Notes: generated from the sequence alone by a model not told the origin. Shown: positions 28,342-38,029, numbered from the stretch's first letter. The stretch is DNA of 64,000 nt from Streptococcus cristatus (GCF_003943515.1 NZ_RJPT01000007.1:1267-65266), one strand, 5' to 3'. A program made the numbers and translations.

Positions 28342-28944
28342 ATGAAATTGATCAAAAGATTGGTAGGAATTGTCTTGGTGCTGTTGCTTGCAGCAGTGCT
28401 ATTTCTGGTTCCTTCTTCTATCAATCCGAATGAACAACTAAAAAATGTTCAAGCTAATACTTCGTGGGAAAGTATGATTGAGCCGACTTTGAACAATGCT
28501 AATGTAACGGCTCAGGGAGTCAGCACAGAAGTCTCTCTAAACAGTGTCCAGCTTAATCAGCTTCTCAAGTCTTCGCTGACTGATAGCGAGAATCAGGAGC
28601 TGCTGAACAGTGCTTACAGCATTGAAGGCAATAAGCTGCGCATCCAGTATCCGGTTAAGCTATTTTTTATTGATAGTAAGCTAGATCTAGAGGTAGATGT
28701 GACGGTGAAGGGGAGTGCCTTGTACATCACAATTGATAGCGCCAAGCTAGGCATCCTTCCTATCCCTAAATCCTGGGTGACTGGCATGCTGAAGCAGCAA
28801 CTGCAGACCTCTAATTCGACTATCACGACGGAGGGAGATAGTTTCCTTCTACCTCTGCCGCAGAGTCCATTCAGCATTGACAAAATCAGCCTGCAGAATG
28901 GAGTTGCTAAAATCCAGATCAGTATGGCTTATAGAATTCAATGA
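28342..28944 (+). CDS. YpmS-like (DUF2140) membrane-anchored protein
   Basis: A 200-aa protein with one N-terminal membrane anchor (about residues 5-24) and an extracellular beta-rich domain with an ILPIPKSW segment. The layout and the SVQLNQLLKSSL helix resemble YpmS/DUF2140 proteins of Firmicutes. Function unknown. AAAGGAAGA precedes the start, and a terminator follows at 28974. Confidence 0.7.
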   Translation: MKLIKRLVGIVLVLLLAAVLFLVPSSINPNEQLKNVQANTSWESMIEPTLNNANVTAQGVSTEVSLNSVQLNQLLKSSLTDSENQELLNSAYSIEGNKLRIQYPVKLFFIDSKLDLEVDVTVKGSALYITIDSAKLGILPIPKSWVTGMLKQQLQTSNSTITTEGDSFLLPLPQSPFSIDKISLQNGVAKIQISMAYRIQ

Positions 28945-28973
28945 TTTTAAAATCTAATTTAATCCAAATTTCT

Positions 28974-29020
28974 AGATTGAAGAAAAGATCTATTTTAGAT
29001 GATGCTCTTCAATCTTTTTT
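28974..29020 (+). terminator. Rho-independent terminator
   Basis: AGATTGAAGA and TCTTCAATCT form a 10-bp stem with a 22-nt loop and a following T-run. Confidence 0.8.
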
Positions 29021-29107
29021 ATATTTAAGAAAATTGATCGAATAGAGCATGATGAAAACACCATATTTTGTAACTTTGTAGGTATCAATTAGGAATATTA
29101 AAAAATT

Positions 29108-29136
29108 CTGACAATTCTTCGGAATTATGCTAAAAT
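29108..29136 (+). promoter_or_regulatory. Promoter of the cupin gene
   Basis: CTGACA and TAAAAT with 17-bp spacing, with TG just before the -10. The cupin gene starts 20 bp downstream. Confidence 0.65.
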
Positions 29137-29156
29137 GAAGAAAAGGAGGGAAAACG

Positions 29157-29450
29157 ATGAAATTTTACTCAATAGATCCAAATGTTGATGTGGTTGAAAC
29201 TCCGGTCGAAGAGCAAGGACGTCTCATCCGACATTTGCACCTTGCTAAAGGAAAACAAATCCCTGAACATAGCGCAGATGCTCTTGTTACAGTTGTCTGT
29301 CTAGAAGGGAAGGTGGATTTTACTGCCTTGGGAGAAACTGTACAATTGATACCGGGAAGTTTTCTGACAATGGAGCCGAATGAACTTCATAGTTTATATG
29401 GTGTGGAAGAGAGCCATGTTTTAGTGATTCAGCAGTTGCTTTATCCGTGA
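29157..29450 (+). CDS. Small cupin-domain protein
   Basis: A 97-aa single-cupin protein. HLHLAKGKQIPEHSADAL and later FLTMEPNELHSLYG give the spaced His/Glu positions of the two cupin motifs, likely a metal site. AAAGGAGGG precedes the ATG. It has its own promoter and terminator, so it is monocistronic. The ligand is unknown. Confidence 0.82.
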   Translation: MKFYSIDPNVDVVETPVEEQGRLIRHLHLAKGKQIPEHSADALVTVVCLEGKVDFTALGETVQLIPGSFLTMEPNELHSLYGVEESHVLVIQQLLYP

Positions 29451-29479
29451 TCTACTCGAACAGAAGCTCTTTCAACATT

Positions 29480-29514
29480 AACTCAAGGAATTTTTTTATT
29501 TCTTGAGTTTTTTT
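29480..29514 (+). terminator. Rho-independent terminator after the cupin gene
   Basis: AACTCAAG and CTTGAGTT arms with an A/T loop, then TTTTTTT. Confidence 0.85.
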
Positions 29515-29550
29515 ATTCTTTTGTCCAAGAGGGCTTTGTCGCTAATTTTA

Positions 29551-29559
29551 TGCTATAAT
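29551..29559 (+). promoter_or_regulatory. Extended -10 promoter placing the hemW start at or near the mRNA 5' end
   Basis: TG-C-TATAAT ends 7 nt before the hemW ATG at 29567. Transcription from this box would begin at about the A of the ATG, and no Shine-Dalgarno sequence is seen, so the mRNA may be leaderless. Confidence 0.6.
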
Positions 29560-29566
29560 AAATACT

Positions 29567-30697
29567 ATGCAAACTAAACCAACTTCTGCCTATGTGCATA
29601 TTCCTTTTTGTACTCAGATTTGTTATTACTGCGATTTTTCCAAGGTTTTTATCAAAAATCAGCCGGTAGATAGTTATCTGGAGCATTTGATTGAGGAATA
29701 TCATTCTTACGACATCAAAAAGCTTCGTACCCTCTATATCGGTGGTGGGACTCCGACGGCTCTATCGGCGCCTCAGTTGGCTTTTTTGCTGGAAAAGCTG
29801 ACGGACAAGCTGGACTTGTCTTATCTTGAGGAGCTGACCATTGAAGCCAATCCTGGGGACTTGGATCAGGAGAAGATTGCTGTACTTAAAGACTCGCCTG
29901 TCAATCGGGTTTCGCTGGGAGTACAGACCTTCAATGACCGCATGCTCAAGCAGATTGGCCGCAGTCACTTAGAAAAGGACATCTATGAGAATATTGCCAA
30001 TCTCAAAAAAGCGGGTTTTGACAATATCTCTATTGACCTGATTTATGCCCTGCCCAAGCAGACCATGGAGGATGTGAAAACCAATGTAGCCAAGGCCATT
30101 GCCTTAGACATTCCCCACATGAGTTTGTACAGTTTGATTTTGGAAAATCATACGGTCTTTATGAATCGAATGCGGCGTGGGAAGCTGCCTCTGCCCAAGG
30201 AAGATTTGGAAGCAGAGATGTTTGAATACATTATAGCTGAGCTAGAAAAGGCGGGCTTTGAGCATTATGAGATTTCAAACTTTTCCAAGCCAGGATTTGA
30301 GAGCCGCCACAATCTCATGTACTGGGATAATGCGGAATATTATGGTATTGGAGCGGGAGCGTCTGGCTATGTCGATGGTGTACGCTATAAAAATCACGGC
30401 CCCATTCGTCATTATCTGCAGGCGGTGGAAGCGGGCAATGCCCGTGTGCAGGAAGAAGTGCTGACGCTGCATGAAAAGATGGAAGAAGAGATGTTTCTAG
30501 GACTGCGGAAGAAATCAGGTGTTTCCAAAAAGCGCTTCGAGGAAAAATTCGGTCTTTCCTTTGAAGACCAGTACGGTTCTGTCGTGTCTGAACTGACTGA
30601 GCAGGACTTGCTAGTGCCGGACAGAGACATCGTGCGAATGACCAAACAAGGTCTCTTTTTAGGCGATACGGTTGCTGAGAAATTTATATTGGAGTAA
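29567..30697 (+). CDS. hemW: Radical SAM protein HemW
   Basis: A 376-aa radical SAM protein with the iron-sulfur motif CTQICYYC (Cx3Cx2C) near residues 15-22, GGGTPTAL, and a HemN-type C-terminal domain. HemW proteins resemble oxygen-independent coproporphyrinogen oxidase but are thought to act as haem chaperones. It begins the run hemW - thioesterase - HAD phosphatase - TIGR01906 protein. No ribosome-binding site precedes the ATG. Confidence 0.9.
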   Translation: MQTKPTSAYVHIPFCTQICYYCDFSKVFIKNQPVDSYLEHLIEEYHSYDIKKLRTLYIGGGTPTALSAPQLAFLLEKLTDKLDLSYLEELTIEANPGDLDQEKIAVLKDSPVNRVSLGVQTFNDRMLKQIGRSHLEKDIYENIANLKKAGFDNISIDLIYALPKQTMEDVKTNVAKAIALDIPHMSLYSLILENHTVFMNRMRRGKLPLPKEDLEAEMFEYIIAELEKAGFEHYEISNFSKPGFESRHNLMYWDNAEYYGIGAGASGYVDGVRYKNHGPIRHYLQAVEAGNARVQEEVLTLHEKMEEEMFLGLRKKSGVSKKRFEEKFGLSFEDQYGSVVSELTEQDLLVPDRDIVRMTKQGLFLGDTVAEKFILE

Positions 30698-30700
30698 ATT

Positions 30701-31438
30701 ATGGGCTTAACTTATCAAATGAAAATGAAAATTCCTTTTGATATGGCGGATATGAATGGCCATATCAAGCTACCGGATGTCATCTTGCTGTCCTTGCAAG
30801 TATCAGGCATGCAGTCGATTGAGCTCGGCGTCAGCGACAAGGACATGCTGGAGCAGTATAATCTAGTCTGGATTATCACGGACTATGATATCGATGTTAC
30901 TCGTCTTCCTCGCTTTGCAGAGGAAATCACCATTGAGACAGAGTCCTTGACCTACAATCGGCTCTTTTGCTACCGTCGATTCACGATTTTTGATGAAGCG
31001 GGTGAGGCTATTATCCAGATGATGGCAACCTTTGTCCTTATGGATCGGGATAGCCGCAAGGTTCATGCAGTTGAACCTGAAATTGTTGCACCTTATCAGT
31101 CGGAATTTTCTAAGAAATTACTGCGTGGCCCTAAATATCCGAACTTAGAAGATCCTGTCAGCAAGGACTACCATGTGCGTTTTTACGACTTGGATATGAA
31201 CGGACATGTCAATAATAGCAAGTATCTGGACTGGATTTTTGAGGTCATGGGAGCAGATTTCCTTACCCAGCATATTCCTCAGAAAATCAACCTGAAGTAT
31301 GTCAAGGAAGTCCGACCGGGCGGCATGATTGCCTCTAGCTATGACCTAGAAGGCCTGCAGAGCACTCACCAGATTTCCAGTGACGGCGAAGTCAATGCGC
31401 AAGCTATAATCACTTGGCAAGAGATTGAAAAAGATTAG
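30701..31438 (+). CDS. Acyl-ACP thioesterase
   Basis: A 245-aa protein made of two hotdog domains, the second with RFYDLDMNGHVNNSKYLDW, the characteristic DxNxHVNN(x)YLDW-like motif. It hydrolyses acyl-ACP to release fatty acids. It starts 3 bp after hemW and is co-transcribed. Confidence 0.92.
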   Translation: MGLTYQMKMKIPFDMADMNGHIKLPDVILLSLQVSGMQSIELGVSDKDMLEQYNLVWIITDYDIDVTRLPRFAEEITIETESLTYNRLFCYRRFTIFDEAGEAIIQMMATFVLMDRDSRKVHAVEPEIVAPYQSEFSKKLLRGPKYPNLEDPVSKDYHVRFYDLDMNGHVNNSKYLDWIFEVMGADFLTQHIPQKINLKYVKEVRPGGMIASSYDLEGLQSTHQISSDGEVNAQAIITWQEIEKD

Positions 31439-31448
31439 AAAGTAATGT

Positions 31449-32219
31449 ATGACTTATAAAGGATATTTGATTGATTTAGATGGGACGATTTATAAGGGAA
31501 AGAGCCGAATTCCGGCTGGCGAAGCCTTTGTACACGAGTTGCAGAAGCGCAAGATTCCCTATCTTTTCGTGACCAATAACACCACGCGCACGCCAGAAAT
31601 GGTTCAAACCATGCTAGCTGAGAATTTCAATATTGAGACGCCGCTTGAGACTATTTACACAGCAACTCTAGCTACTATTGACTATATGCAGGAGAGAAAT
31701 CTTGGCAAGAAAGTCTATGTTATCGGAGATGTCGGGCTTAAACATGCTATTGAAGAAGCTGGATATATAGAGGACGCAGAAAATCCAGACTATGTAGTAG
31801 TGGGGCTGGACTGGGAAGTGGACTATGAGAAGCTGACAGTAGCGACTTTGGCTATTCAAAAGGGTGCCCACTTTATTGGGACCAATCCCGATCTCAATAT
31901 TCCGACTGAGCGAGGACTGCAGCCGGGAGCGGGTGCTATCAATGCTCTCTTGGAAGCCGCTACTCGTGTTGAGCCGACCTTTATCGGCAAGCCCAATGCC
32001 ATCATCATGGAAAAAGCCATAGAGCATCTAGGGATGGCGCGTGAGAATGTGGTTATGGTGGGTGATAACTACCTGACAGATATTCGAGCGGGAATCGATA
32101 ATGGCATTCCTACTCTCTTGGTTACGACGGGCTTTACCCTGCCAGAAGAGGTGCCAAATCTGCCGATTCAACCAACACATGTCTTGTCTAGCCTAGCGGA
32201 GTGGGACTTCGATGCGTGA
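31449..32219 (+). CDS. HAD-IIA family hydrolase (NagD-like, TIGR01457)
   Basis: A 256-aa haloacid-dehalogenase phosphatase with [11 protein letters not shown] (D9, D11), FVTNNTT as motif II, and [11 protein letters not shown] as the late acidic motif. Members dephosphorylate small phosphoesters; the substrate is unknown. It lies 10 bp after the thioesterase gene and overlaps the next gene by 8 bp. Confidence 0.91.
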   Translation: MTYKGYLIDLDGTIYKGKSRIPAGEAFVHELQKRKIPYLFVTNNTTRTPEMVQTMLAENFNIETPLETIYTATLATIDYMQERNLGKKVYVIGDVGLKHAIEEAGYIEDAENPDYVVVGLDWEVDYEKLTVATLAIQKGAHFIGTNPDLNIPTERGLQPGAGAINALLEAATRVEPTFIGKPNAIIMEKAIEHLGMARENVVMVGDNYLTDIRAGIDNGIPTLLVTTGFTLPEEVPNLPIQPTHVLSSLAEWDFDA

Positions 32220-32835
32220 TAAGTTGAGATTTTCAGCCAGTGTCCTGTGCTTGTTGGCAGCAGCTATCTTGCTGACCATTTATCTGGCTTGGTTATTTTA
32301 CCCGCTGGAAATTTCCTATTTCGCTTTGCCCGATAAGGTTCATTTGAAAGCAGAGACCATCCAGTATAATTTCAACATTTTGATGAATTACCTGACCAAT
32401 CCTTTTAGTCAGAAGTTGGCGATGCCTGATTTTCGCTCGTCGGCAGCCGGTCTGCATCATTTTCAGGCAGTCAAGTATCTTTTCCACTTGGCGCAGGCTG
32501 TCTTTCTCCTAACCTTGCCGGCTTTGATTTTCTTTATCAAAAAAGTGGTTAAAAAGGGATTTCTAGCTCTTTATCAGAGAAGTCTGTTTATCTTGAGCGT
32601 ATTGCCCTTCGTCATGATTTGCTTGGCTGGCTTGATTGGTTTTAACAGCTTTTTTACGCTCTTTCATCAAGTGCTTTTTGTGGGAGACAATACATGGTTG
32701 TTTGATCCAGCCAAGGATCCGGTTATCTGGATTTTGCCAGAAGAATTTTTCATGCACACCTTTATTCTTTTTGCTCTTCTTTATGAGGGAATCTTTTTAA
32801 GTTTGTATTTTTTCAGTAGAAAGACTCGTAGCTAA
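32212..32835 (+). CDS. TIGR01906 family integral membrane protein
   Basis: A 207-aa protein with about four to five membrane segments and the aromatic loop [20 protein letters not shown], followed by HF and a late FMHTFILF segment. Size, position after the HAD gene and pattern match TIGR01906 proteins. Role unknown. Confidence 0.82.
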   Translation: MRDKLRFSASVLCLLAAAILLTIYLAWLFYPLEISYFALPDKVHLKAETIQYNFNILMNYLTNPFSQKLAMPDFRSSAAGLHHFQAVKYLFHLAQAVFLLTLPALIFFIKKVVKKGFLALYQRSLFILSVLPFVMICLAGLIGFNSFFTLFHQVLFVGDNTWLFDPAKDPVIWILPEEFFMHTFILFALLYEGIFLSLYFFSRKTRS

Positions 32836-32854
32836 TAATAACAAAGGAGAATTT

Positions 32855-33826
32855 ATGAATACGTTACCTGAGCCTTTAAATCCCAAGAAAGATTTGGGGA
32901 GATTTTCAGCGAGCTGCTTCACTTATTCTATCGTGATGCTAGTGGTTGTAATACTTTATACTGTCTTTTCCTATTTATTTGTTCTTTTTCAGCAGGGTTT
33001 TGATATAGGTAAGACTGAGGAATTTGTAAAAAGTTTTATGGATAAAGATGGCGGTTCCTACATTATCGCTTCTTGTGTGGGAGTGCTTATTTTCACGATT
33101 TTCAGGGGCAAGCAGCTTTTCACGCGAGATTTGCGCAAGAAAAATAAAAAAATGACAGCCAAAGTCTTCTTCTTCATGATTTGTTTCTTGTTTTTCTCTC
33201 AGCTATTTAGCACTTTGACTAGTCAGATCATGAATGCTATTTTGTCTCTCTTTGGTTTGGATCTTTCTGAAATTTTATCCCAAGATTTTAGCTCTCATTC
33301 AATCACCATGTTTATCTATACAACAATCATGGCACCGATTACAGAAGAGATTATTTTTCGGGGAGCAGGATTGCGGGCTTTGGAAAAGCACGGAAAAGTA
33401 TTTGCCATTGTCATGACGGCTCTCCTTTTTGGACTGTTTCATGAAAATCTCTATCAGCTTTATTTTGCTGCTATGATTGGTCTGGGATTTGGTTACATCG
33501 CTTTTGAATATTCCATTTTCTGGGTGATCTTCTTCCATATTTTCAATAATTTGGTCATCGCAGAAGGACTTGATTTTCTGACCAACTATATCCCAGAAAG
33601 CATCGTGAATCTCATAAATTATGGATTGATGACTGCAGGAACAACGGTAGTATTGATTGTACTCATCTTAAATAGGTCGAAAATTAAAGCTTATATAGCT
33701 GAAAATAGATCTCAGCCGGGAACATATAAGCAAGCTCTTAAATCAGTCTGGTTCTGGGTATTTTCAATCTTATGTGTGCTTGCTGCCTTTTTACCGATCC
33801 TTCTTGTCTATATCACTACAAGATAA
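32855..33826 (+). CDS. CPBP family intramembrane metalloprotease
   Basis: A 323-aa multi-pass protein (about eight segments). The CPBP motifs are present: EEIIFRG, then LFHENLYQ and FHIFNN, which supply the Glu/His metal ligands of this Abi-type protease family. In streptococci such proteins often modify or protect against peptides, but the target is unknown. AAAGGAGAA precedes the ATG. Repeat copy B follows and carries the terminator. Confidence 0.88.
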   Translation: MNTLPEPLNPKKDLGRFSASCFTYSIVMLVVVILYTVFSYLFVLFQQGFDIGKTEEFVKSFMDKDGGSYIIASCVGVLIFTIFRGKQLFTRDLRKKNKKMTAKVFFFMICFLFFSQLFSTLTSQIMNAILSLFGLDLSEILSQDFSSHSITMFIYTTIMAPITEEIIFRGAGLRALEKHGKVFAIVMTALLFGLFHENLYQLYFAAMIGLGFGYIAFEYSIFWVIFFHIFNNLVIAEGLDFLTNYIPESIVNLINYGLMTAGTTVVLIVLILNRSKIKAYIAENRSQPGTYKQALKSVWFWVFSILCVLAAFLPILLVYITTR

Positions 33827-33836
33827 TAAAGGAATT

Positions 33837-34012
33837 GAGAGTGGGACAGAAATCGGTAATTCGTTAGAATTCGATTTCGTCGTCCCACCTCCGCACAGTT
33901 GAGTAGGGCTGTAAAAGCTGATGAAATCAGCGTAGTAGAGTCCACTCAACCACTGCGTCTTGCTCGACAATCCAAAGACAATTGAGAGGCTAGGACTTTT
34001 GTCCCAGCCTCT
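33837..34012. repeat. Intergenic repeat, copy B (inverted relative to copy A at 3740-3915)
   Basis: Starts with GAGAGTGGGACAG and ends with the AGGCTaGGAC / GTCCcAGCCT hairpin. Only a few positions differ from the reverse complement of copy A. It sits between the CPBP gene and fruR and likely ends the CPBP transcript. Confidence 0.85.
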
Positions 34013-34061
34013 TCTATATTCAAACAAATGATTTATTTTGATAGAAAATGATAGAAAATGC

Positions 34062-34089
34062 TTGACTTTGAAATTTAATCTTGTATAAT
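34062..34089 (+). promoter_or_regulatory. fruR operon promoter
   Basis: TTGACT and TATAAT with 16-bp spacing; a cre-like site follows immediately. Confidence 0.75.
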
Positions 34090-34094
34090 AGAAC

Positions 34095-34108
34095 TGTAAT
34101 CGATTGCA
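34095..34108. promoter_or_regulatory. cre-like site of the fructose operon
   Basis: TGTAATCGATTGCA matches the catabolite-responsive element TGWAANCGNTNWCA at all but one defined position. It lies just downstream of the -10 box, where CcpA binding would block transcription. Confidence 0.7.
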
Positions 34109-34121
34109 GAGGAGGTATTCT

Positions 34122-34865
34122 ATGCTGAAGTCGAAAAGAAAGCAGCTGATTCTCGAAAAAGTTACCAAAGATAAATTTGTATCTTTAGAGTATCTAGTAC
34201 AAGCTTTAAACACTTCAGAATCAACTGTTAGAAGAGATTTGGATGAGCTTGAAAGCGAGCGGAAGTTGAGGCGTGTGCATGGTGGTGCCGAGAGTCTTCA
34301 CTTTTTGCAGGAGGAAGAAAGCAATCAAGAAAAATCTATCAAAAACATTCAAGAAAAAACCAGGATCGCTCAAAAAGCAGCCAGCTTGATTCAAGAATAC
34401 GATGTCATTTTTATTGATGCGGGGACGACCAATGAACTCTTAGTTAATGAATTGCATGATCCAAGCGTGACAGTGGTGACCAACTCTATCCACCATGCGA
34501 CTAAGCTGGTGGAGCGCAACATTCCCACTGTGATTATTGGCGGTGTCGTGAAACGGTCGACAGATGCCAGTATCGGCGGTGTCGCTCTAAATCAAATCGG
34601 ACAGCTGAATTTTGACAAGGCTTTTATCGGAATGAATGGAATTGACAGTGGATTTTTCACAACTCCAGACATGGAAGAAGGAGCAGTGAAACGCGCTATT
34701 CTTGAAAATGCTAAGAGAACTTATGTTTTGGCTGATGCCTCAAAGTTGGGCAATACATCTTTTGCAAAAGTGGCCCCAATATCGCGCGCAAGGCTTATTA
34801 CAAACCAAACTGAATCTGAAGTGATTCAAAAGATTAAAGAAAAAACGGAGGTAATAGAAGCATGA
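34122..34865 (+). CDS. fruR: DeoR-family regulator of the fructose operon
   Basis: A 247-aa regulator with a DeoR-type helix-turn-helix (SLEYLVQALNTSESTVRRDL, near residues 21-40), the GGA linker and a sugar-phosphate-sensing domain with DAGTT. ATG 34122 has GGAGG upstream; an in-frame TTG at 34104 is rejected. It overlaps fruK by 4 bp. By family it represses the operon until a fructose phosphate (fructose-1-phosphate in this context) is present. Confidence 0.92.
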   Translation: MLKSKRKQLILEKVTKDKFVSLEYLVQALNTSESTVRRDLDELESERKLRRVHGGAESLHFLQEEESNQEKSIKNIQEKTRIAQKAASLIQEYDVIFIDAGTTNELLVNELHDPSVTVVTNSIHHATKLVERNIPTVIIGGVVKRSTDASIGGVALNQIGQLNFDKAFIGMNGIDSGFFTTPDMEEGAVKRAILENAKRTYVLADASKLGNTSFAKVAPISRARLITNQTESEVIQKIKEKTEVIEA

Positions 34866-35773
34866 TTTATACAGTCACACTCAATCCATCCATTGACTAT
34901 ATCGTTCGCTTGGACCAAGTTCAAGTCGGTAGTGTCAATCGTATGGACAGTGATGATAAGTTTGCTGGTGGGAAAGGGATCAATGTCAGTCGTGTCTTGA
35001 AACGCTTGGATATTCCAAATACAGCGACTGGATTTATCGGTGGCTTTACTGGTAAATTTATCACAGATACCTTGGCAAAAGAAGAAATCGAAACTCGTTT
35101 TGTTCAAGTGGCAGAAGATACTCGTATCAATGTTAAAATCAAAGCAGACCAAGAAACGGAAATCAACGGAACGGGTCCAAATGTCGAAGCTACTCAATTG
35201 GAAGAGTTAAAATCGATTTTAGCAAATTTGACAGCAGAAGACACAGTTGTATTTGCTGGTTCAAGCGCCAAGAATCTAGGAAATGTCATCTACAAGGAGC
35301 TGATTGCCTTGACGCGCCAGACAGGGGCACAAGTGGTTTGTGACTTTGAAGGACAGACCTTGATTGATAGTTTGGACTACCAGCCACTTTTGGTCAAGCC
35401 AAATAATCACGAACTAGGAGCTATCTTTGGAGTGAAACTCGAAAGTTTAGATGAAATCGAGAAATACGCACGTGAGTTGCTGGCTAAGGGTGCTCAGCAT
35501 GTCATCATCTCTATGGCAGGGGACGGTGCCCTTTTGGTAACATCTGAGGGAGCTTACTTCGCTAAACCAATCAAAGGAACAGTGAAAAATTCAGTAGGAG
35601 CTGGCGACTCTATGGTTGCCGGATTTACAGGTGAGTTTGTCAAATCCAAAGATGCAGTAGAAGCCTTCAAATGGGGAGTGGCTTGTGGAACAGCAACCAC
35701 CTTCTCGGATGACTTGGCAACAGCGGAATTTATCAAAGAAACATATGAAAAAGTTGAGGTAGAAAAACGATGA
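34862..35773 (+). CDS. fruK: 1-phosphofructokinase
   Basis: A 303-aa PfkB kinase that phosphorylates fructose-1-phosphate to fructose-1,6-bisphosphate. The N-terminal GGKGINVSR and the catalytic NSVGAGDSMVAGF (D249) are present. The start overlaps the fruR stop and the stop overlaps the fruA start, so the three genes are tightly coupled. Confidence 0.95.
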   Translation: MIYTVTLNPSIDYIVRLDQVQVGSVNRMDSDDKFAGGKGINVSRVLKRLDIPNTATGFIGGFTGKFITDTLAKEEIETRFVQVAEDTRINVKIKADQETEINGTGPNVEATQLEELKSILANLTAEDTVVFAGSSAKNLGNVIYKELIALTRQTGAQVVCDFEGQTLIDSLDYQPLLVKPNNHELGAIFGVKLESLDEIEKYARELLAKGAQHVIISMAGDGALLVTSEGAYFAKPIKGTVKNSVGAGDSMVAGFTGEFVKSKDAVEAFKWGVACGTATTFSDDLATAEFIKETYEKVEVEKR

Positions 35774-37731
35774 AAATTCAAGACCTATTGAGAAAAGATG
35801 TCATGTTGCTGGATTTGCAGGCAACTGAAAAAACAGCTGTCATTGAAGAGATGATTAAAAGCTTGGTCGATCACGGTTATGTGACAGATTTTGAAACATT
35901 TAAAGAAGGCATTTTGGCGCGTGAAGCCTTGACTTCAACTGGTTTGGGTGAGGGGATTGCTATGCCCCATAGCAAAAACTCTGCTGTCAAAGAAGCGACA
36001 GTTCTCTTTGCTAAGTCAAACAAGGGTGTTGACTATGAAAGTTTGGATGGTCAGCCAACTGATCTCTTCTTCATGATTGCAGCTCCAGAAGGTGCCAATG
36101 ATACTCATTTGGCAGCCTTGGCAGAATTGTCTCAATACTTGATGAAAGACGGTTTTGCTGACAAATTGCGCAAAGTATCTTCACCAGACGAAGTTATCGC
36201 TCTTTTTGACCAAGCGTCTGAAAAGGCAGCTGAACCAGCAACTATTGCTCCTGCAACTGAGGGAGGAGACTTCCTCGTAGCTGTTACAGCTTGTACAACA
36301 GGAATTGCTCACACTTACATGGCCCAAGAAGCTCTTCAAAAAGTGGCTGCTGAAATGGGCGTTGGTATCAAGGTTGAAACTAATGGTGCTAGCGGTGTTG
36401 GCAACAAACTGACAGCAGAAGACATCAAAAAAGCTAAAGCAGTCATCATCGCAGCAGACAAGGCTGTTGAAATGGATCGTTTTGATGGCAAACCTTTAAT
36501 CAGTCGCCCAGTTGCAGACGGCATCCGCAAGACAGAAGAATTGATCAATCTGGCTCTTTCTGGCAATGCCGAAGTCTACAAGGCTGCTAATGGTGGCGCT
36601 GCAGTAGCTAGCAGCAATGAAAAACTTAGCTTGGGTGGAGCTTTTTACAAGCACTTGATGAGCGGTGTTTCTCAAATGTTACCATTCGTTATTGGCGGCG
36701 GAATCATGATTGCCATTGCCTTCTTGTTGGATCAGATCTTAGGTGTGCCAAAGGATCAGCTTTCTAATCTGGGAAGCTATCATGAAATTGCAGCTCAATT
36801 TAAGGCAATTGGTGGTGCAGCCTTTGGCTTCATGTTGCCAGTATTGGCTGGTTATATCGCTTATTCAATCGCTGAAAAGCCTGGTTTGGTTTCTGGTTTC
36901 GTAGCCGGTGCAATTGCTAGCAGTGGCGCATCATTTGGTGGTGTTGCCTATGCTGCAGGTGGTGAGAAGACACTCTCTCTAGCGGGTGTATCATCTGGTT
37001 TCCTTGGAGCTCTGGTCGGTGGATTCTTAGCTGGTGGTGTGATTTTAGCCCTTCGCAAATTACTTGCAGGTCTGCCTCGCTCACTTGAAGGTATTCGCTC
37101 AATCTTGCTCTTGCCACTTCTTGGTGTTCTTGTGACTGGATTCCTTATGCTGGCAGTCAATATCCCTATGTCAGCAATCAATACAGCCCTCAACGATTTC
37201 TTGGCAAGTCTGAGCGGAAGCTCTGCGGTTCTTCTCGGTCTCTTAGTCGGTGGTATGATGGCGGTCGATATGGGTGGACCTGTGAACAAAGCAGCCTATG
37301 TATTTGGTACAAGTACGCTGGCAAGCACTGTCTCAACTGGTGGTTCTCCAGTCATGGCAGCGGTTATGGCAGCCGGAATGGTTCCACCGCTTGCAGTATT
37401 CGTGGCAACTCTGCTTTTCAAAGATAAATTTACTACCGAAGAACGTGATTCAGGTTTGACAAATATCGTTATGGGTCTTTCTTTCATCACAGAAGGTGCG
37501 ATTCCATTTGGAGCTGCTGACCCAGCCCGTGCAATCCCAAGCTTTATCGTAGGTTCAGCTCTTACAGGTGCACTTGTCGGTCTATCTGGCATCAAACTTA
37601 TGGCTCCTCACGGAGGAATCTTCGTCATCGGTTTGACTAACAACCCAATCCTTTACCTTGTGTATGTCTTGATTGGTGCAGTTGTCAGCGGTATTCTTTT
37701 CGGATATTTGCGTAAACCACTGGAAAAATAA
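35770..37731 (+). CDS. fruA: PTS fructose transporter subunit EIIABC
   Basis: A 653-aa phosphotransferase permease taking up fructose as fructose-1-phosphate. An EIIA domain (about 1-145, phospho-His H67 in AMPHSK), an EIIB domain (about 166-265, phospho-Cys C175 in TACTTGIAHT) and an EIIC membrane domain (about 290-650) follow in order. Codons are strongly biased as in well-expressed sugar genes. A terminator lies at 37742. Confidence 0.96.
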   Translation: MKIQDLLRKDVMLLDLQATEKTAVIEEMIKSLVDHGYVTDFETFKEGILAREALTSTGLGEGIAMPHSKNSAVKEATVLFAKSNKGVDYESLDGQPTDLFFMIAAPEGANDTHLAALAELSQYLMKDGFADKLRKVSSPDEVIALFDQASEKAAEPATIAPATEGGDFLVAVTACTTGIAHTYMAQEALQKVAAEMGVGIKVETNGASGVGNKLTAEDIKKAKAVIIAADKAVEMDRFDGKPLISRPVADGIRKTEELINLALSGNAEVYKAANGGAAVASSNEKLSLGGAFYKHLMSGVSQMLPFVIGGGIMIAIAFLLDQILGVPKDQLSNLGSYHEIAAQFKAIGGAAFGFMLPVLAGYIAYSIAEKPGLVSGFVAGAIASSGASFGGVAYAAGGEKTLSLAGVSSGFLGALVGGFLAGGVILALRKLLAGLPRSLEGIRSILLLPLLGVLVTGFLMLAVNIPMSAINTALNDFLASLSGSSAVLLGLLVGGMMAVDMGGPVNKAAYVFGTSTLASTVSTGGSPVMAAVMAAGMVPPLAVFVATLLFKDKFTTEERDSGLTNIVMGLSFITEGAIPFGAADPARAIPSFIVGSALTGALVGLSGIKLMAPHGGIFVIGLTNNPILYLVYVLIGAVVSGILFGYLRKPLEK

Positions 37732-37741
37732 AACATATGCG

Positions 37742-37775
37742 AAAGAATCTTGATGGTTTGTCAAGGTTCTTTTTG
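37742..37775 (+). terminator. Rho-independent terminator after fruA
   Basis: AAGAATCTTGA pairs with TCAAGGTTCTT, then TTTT. The remaining gap to 38059 holds AT-rich DNA without a gene and the promoter of the LPXTG gene. Confidence 0.8.
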
Positions 37776-38000
37776 CATCTTCTAGAATCTTGATAGGCAG
37801 AGGTCTCATTGTTAGGTGAAATAAAAGGAAATGAAATCTTGATAAAAACTTTACTTACAGAAATAAAATAAGAAGCGTTCTTTGGATTAATATCTATACC
37901 ATGTTTTGAAAATAATTTCGAGAATTGAATTTGTTACCAAAGAGAATCTAAAATCTGATTTTAGTAAATATAGCAAGTTGTTCCGAATATTAGATCATAT

Positions 38001-38029
38001 TTGACAAATTCCCTTGATATTGATATAAT
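38001..38029 (+). promoter_or_regulatory. Consensus promoter of the LPXTG protein gene
   Basis: A full TTGACA and TATAAT with 17-bp spacing, so transcription should be strong; the ATG is 31 bp downstream with AAAGGAGA as ribosome-binding site. Confidence 0.8.

Noticed and set aside
33791..34213. A 140-codon open frame on the minus strand across repeat copy B
   Set aside because: It runs through the repeat and antisense to the fruR start. It is the mirror of the artefact in copy A.
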